DNA from: Balanoglossus misakiensis | Lineage: Eukaryota > Hemichordata | Assembly: GCA_040954595.2 (NCBI GenBank) | Contig: CM082580.2 | Span: 9,114,001-9,178,000 of the forward strand | DNA: 64,000 bases | Reading direction: 5' to 3' | Shown here: positions 60,106 to 64,000 of the stretch, piece after piece | Layout: the number at the start of each line of letters is the position of its first letter | Numbering within the stretch: the stretch's first letter is position 1 | The notes under the pieces: generated by a model | What the model was told of the DNA's origin: nothing | Seen by the model: the letters and a program-made list of their open reading frames with translations, nothing else | The model's database searches: none | Program-made: the position numbers and the translations under genes

Positions 60106-63100
60106 GTGAGTGAACCGTTGTCTGGTGATGAACGTTTTCAGGGCTTCCGATCGTTTCTTGTGTCCCAGGTGTGACTTTTAAGGCGGGTGATTCGCCGAGT
60201 TTCCAGTCACTCCCCTTTCGTGTATGTTGCATAGCGGTATGGACATGCCTCCCGCATAGCTGTCCCGACTGGAGAACCAAACAACGGTGCGACAGAGACA
60301 CCAAAAAACGTCGTGTTACGGCCAACAATTATTCGTTCGACACACCCGTGCGTCGTCGTGTATGTTTAGCAAAACAATGTCACCGGGTTAAAGTCCGCTA
60401 GGACACATGCCACCGGTCCACACCTCCCCAGGTTTGGCTCGGTGGCAGTGGACGTTTATCTCATCAGCGGACGTTCTCCCCAGCCAAACTGACCACTATT
60501 TTCCTGGCGCAAGTAATCGGGTACTCTAGACGTATCTTTATCAGTGTCATAGTCTGTTGCCAATGTAATTAGTTTGATTTCTGCTATCGAGACGTGACCC
60601 GCTGTATAAGTGTCAAGGACGGAACTAAGGAAGGCCGAAGGGGGCAGTGTCGTGCAGCGGTCCGGTGTTCTATGTTACGGGTAGAATGGATTGTATTATC
60701 GGGCGTGTTCGTTACGAAATCCATGCATATCGCCTGGCACATAAACTTTGTCAAACAGCAATTTCCAAGGATTTCAGGAAGTTGCGTTGCCTATCTGTTT
60801 CAAACTGCGAACTTCTTATATATTTAAATAGAAACAGGATATGAGACAACACACAATAACACTTGGAACAGTTTTTTTATAATCTACTTCCTTATAGCGT
60901 TCGTATGTGTTTTCACCTCTTCCTCCCTATTTATTTTGTTTACCCCGTCCAGTCATTGCTTGACTACTAGACTAGTTGTTCGAAGTACTGGCTACTTTTT
61001 TGCTTAAGTCAAATTCTCAATCAGCATAGATATACGTCCTCCATTGTATGGCTATGATCCCGTAATAATGAACTCACAACCCACCATCATTATCATTATA
61101 ATATATGATATATGAACAATACTTTTATATTATGATCACCAGTGATCATGTGTCCATTGGTGTCTTTGTTGACATTTACCATAATTGCATTCTTATGAAT
61201 TCAGGTTTATGATTAAAGTTTGGCAAACACGTTCAGTTTGTGACTGTCAGTCAGTATGATCCAGGGTGTTTTTCTTTGAAGAATGTTGTCATCATACCTG
61301 TCATTTACTCATTTTGGATTGGGTTTTGGCATCCTCCCTCGCAATAAGGAATTAGACTAAATTTTAGTCATGAAAGGGAGGAACCAGAACAGATGGTCAG
61401 ATTTTTAAACTGTCAACTCACTGACTCATCAAATTTGTTCTGTATAATCAGGCAGGTGTTCCATGACTTGTTTTGTAAATGCATTCCTAGGTTAGTGTGC
61501 CATTTCAGCACATGAAATCAAACATTAAAAATTGGTGTGGTCGTACAACACCTGAAAATGCCAAAAAAATTTCAGTATCCAGCAGATGTAGTTAGCCACA
61601 CTTGCACGAATGATTTGTCATTCACACCACAAGGGAATGAATATAACATTTTATCAGCTACATTTATCAAATTATCTGTCCTTGTATGCAGTAAGATGAC
61701 CTTTGATGATATGGCTCATAATATTCACACATCATTATTGGGGAAATTTACGACTGGGTTAGGTAATGTAAATGTTTTACAGAGATCTCGGTAGAATATT
61801 AGTAATTTGCAGTATCATAAAATGTGAAAATAGAAAAAAAATTGGGAAGTCTGTGTACATAAATTGAGAAATATGTCAGATTATGAAATGGATAATGTTG
61901 GAAATGTGGGACCCTGGTTATTTCAGCATTCATGAGGAAGCACCAGCCTTGCCATACTTCATCAAATTTGCAAGTCGCACTCTCATGTTACATGTAAAGC
62001 TATGAATACCTGGGAATGCTGTTCAAAACTGGACAGACTTGTGTTGAGTTGCACAAGATATAAATCACATTTTGCTGACAGACATTCATTTCATTACTGA
62101 TTAGACCGTCTTTGTTGACTGTACATGTACATGCCACAGTCGGAGAACTGGGTTTGCTGTTGGTCCCACTCACCCATGGTTACAAGGGTCCGTTCCTTGT
62201 AACCATGACCAGACTTGGTTAGTGTGTGTTGGGGGGGGGGGGGATTTCCCGACAATATTTGTGTGTTTGTCTTCTGTAATGCTTGTTGGATTCCAGTATT
62301 GCTTGGCAATAATCACATTTAGAGTTAGTTTTTATTGAAATAAGATAAAGAGATGCCAAATTAATTAATTGCAGGGTTTTGTGCAAGCCTTTTTTATGGG
62401 AGAGCTGTTGATTTGTGTTAAAAATTAATTATGTAATTCATATATTCTTAATAAGTCCCAGAATTATAAACCATGTATACTAAGGGAATGTAGTACTGAA
62501 TAATTGACTGAGTCACCAAATTGCTTTCATAAAATGTTGGACTCCAATCCTTGTATTGCATATCTCCAGCAAATGTTTTCTGACTTCAAACACTGCTGCT
62601 AAACCCCCACAAGGGCTTTTTGGAACACTTGAACCAGCACATGTACAAGTTGCAGTCCCTAGAGTTAAATTTAGGGGTACCCAGGTCATGCATACCGTAC
62701 CATACATAGCACAGAAGCCCTTCAACCTCCACAGTGCCAATACATGTACATGTACATAAATCCAGATATGTGTGCATGTTGAACTGAGATAAGAGCGTGT
62801 TTCCCGGAAGAGACGGGGGAAGTGGTTAGGTTCAGGCTGGTGTGTATATCTGGTGATATGCAGGGTACTGACCATGGAGTTTTTTAGTATTGATTTTGTG
62901 TCTTTGCAACTTTGTGATTGAAAAAGAGATGAGAGAGAGACACACACACATGTTAATGGTACACCTGTTATATGTGTTGTGACTTGATTCAATATGGTTG
63001 CCATGGGCCATTTTTGTCAATAGTCTGCTTAATATATAACTCAGATGTGCTAGGTCCAGGTTTGATTTATTCTACATGTACTTGACTCAAGGACTATATG

Positions 63101-63337
63101 AGCTATGGCATTATGTGAGTGTGTATTATATGACATGTTTATGAACATACATTATAAACTGATTTTACTGCTGTTTTTGTTGACAGATGTCATCAAAATG
63201 ACTTCCTCCTGTGTTTGGGAAACTTTCTGGTCTAGTGAGGACTATTCAATACCCTGCATGTACCATAATTGAAGCAGACAAGTGCTGGCAAAAAAAGCAT
63301 ATTTTTCTAAATCAACCTGTTTTTCAATATTCTGTAG
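60106..63337 (+). other. WIPF first intron
   Basis: About 3.2 kb without supportable coding exons. It begins CpG-rich (to about 60450) and becomes AT-rich. Contains a 12-bp hairpin at 62176-62206, a G13 tract at 62231-62243 and repeated ACATGTACATGT motifs near 62740-62756. Confidence 0.4.
62176..62243. repeat. Small hairpin and G13 tract
   Basis: ATGGTTACAAGG (62176-62187) pairs perfectly with CCTTGTAACCAT (62195-62206) around a 7-nt loop. Thirteen consecutive G lie at 62231-62243. Confidence 0.75.
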
Positions 63338-63393
63338 TTCATAGAACGTCTTTGAGAACATCTCATCTGGAGTAAACGTGAGAGACCAGCAGA

Positions 63394-63583
63394 ATGCCGC
63401 CGCCACCACCACCACCGCCAGGCCCACCCCCGCCACCAACGTTCGCTTCAGCCAACACCGCGAAACCCAATTTGGGAAAGGGTGAACAGATGGGCAGGAA
63501 TGCCCTGCTATCACAGATCCACAAAGGTGCAAGACTGAAGAAAGCCGAAACAAATGATAGGAGTGGACCGTTTATTGAAAACA
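63394..63583 (+). CDS. WAS/WASL-interacting protein, first coding exon (partial)
   Basis: An exon with acceptor TATTCTGTAG before 63338 and donor ACA|GTGAGT after 63583 carries the start codon at 63394 and 63 complete codons, leaving in phase 1. The protein begins with an uninterrupted poly-proline run (MPPPPPPPPGPPPPPTF), then ASANTAKPNLGKGEQ and the WH2 actin-binding motif GRNALLSQIHKGARLKK followed by NDRS. This is the diagnostic N-terminus of the WIPF1/2/3 family, which binds actin and stabilises WASP or N-WASP. The rest of the gene, including the WASP-binding C-terminus, lies beyond the right edge. Which paralogue it is cannot be told; an invertebrate probably has one pre-duplication gene. 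Confidence 0.9.
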
Positions 63584-64000
63584 GTGAGTAGAAGAGTTAT
63601 CATTTCAATTTTTGTTTCAATAAAAACAAATTTCATCTTGGTTACCATTGGATACATGTGGTAACTCTGTTCTCTTAGTTGAAACGGATCGGTGCTTGCC
63701 CTGTGTACTGGACCCATGTATAACTATAAATGCGTCCTGTGTGATGAGAATGCCACCTACATTGTACAGGAACATTGGGAATGATATAGCATACAACACT
63801 GTCGCTTCGAATTTTGACCAGGAAGTTCAATTCTCTGGAAGTGCGGTCACACAATCTGAAACCTGAATGTGTACATTGAAGTGTTTACAAAAAAAAAAAA
63901 GATGACTGTATATAAAGAGCAGAGCATTGTATGAGCTTGCGACCTTTGAGTTGTGTATCCTGACACCCTGTAAAAAAAAACAGACACAGGCCTATGATTT
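63584..64000 (+). other. WIPF intron, runs off the window
   Basis: AT-rich sequence after the donor, with A-rich homopolymers near 63890 and 63973. No second exon visible. Confidence 0.6.

Noticed and set aside
1-64000. tRNA, rRNA, CRISPR arrays, operons or phage genes
   Set aside because: None seen. Spliced animal genes fill the window and prokaryotic features are not expected.

Overview
This window is animal nuclear DNA, not prokaryotic. It has split genes with GT-AG introns mostly of about 100-500 bp, AT-rich intergenic sequence, ATGGCGG-type start-site motifs, a CR1/L2-like LINE and several small terminal-inverted-repeat elements. The proteins resemble vertebrate orthologues closely while the introns are compact. 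I infer a marine invertebrate deuterostome, with a hemichordate or cephalochordate most likely, but the species cannot be fixed from this sequence.

Layout: (1) 1-16.0 kb is gene-poor. It holds a few orphan exon candidates that I could not assign (plus-strand pieces at 482, 2901, 3647 and 4286; minus-strand pieces at 4486 and 4955), a TTAA-flanked foldback MITE at 7.1-7.5 kb, a 68-bp hairpin element with an 8-bp duplication at 12.4 kb, a CpG-rich patch at 12.8-13.3 kb, and a lone 105-codon reading frame at 15.5-15.8 kb. (2) 16.1-32.9 kb (+) is a complete SNX13 orthologue: 23 coding exons, 1074 aa, with transmembrane, PXA, RGS, PX and nexin-C regions plus an unusual repeated C-terminal tail. 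(3) 36.5-39.3 kb (-) is a 5'-truncated CR1/L2-like LINE split by a 904-bp Harbinger-like non-autonomous element. (4) 40.6-44.7 kb (-) is a complete CCDC47 (12 coding exons, 472 aa). (5) 45.9-46.9 kb (-) is an intronless TAF12 (289 aa), head to head with (6) DLEC1/CFAP81 (+), 47.2-58.9 kb, 29 coding exons, 1709 aa. (7) From about 59.9 kb to the right edge (+) is the start of a WIPF (WAS/WASL-interacting protein) gene: a 5' UTR exon, a 3.2-kb intron, and the first coding exon with the poly-proline start and WH2 motif.

The genes do not form one pathway. SNX13 (membrane contacts, endosomes), CCDC47 (ER translocon), TAF12 (TFIID/SAGA), DLEC1 (cilia) and WIPF (actin) are unrelated housekeeping or cell-structure genes that happen to be neighbours. 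Exon boundaries were read by hand from splice consensus and reading-frame continuity. The coding lengths of SNX13 (3225 nt), CCDC47 (1419 nt) and DLEC1 (5130 nt) each come out as whole codon numbers, which supports the models.

I found no clearly new multi-gene system. The best leads are the SNX13 tail with five phospho-site-like repeats, the nested transposon whose removal restores the LINE frame, the SNX13 start codon at an exon end overlapped by an upstream ORF, and a cluster of RFX X-box-like motifs inside SNX13.
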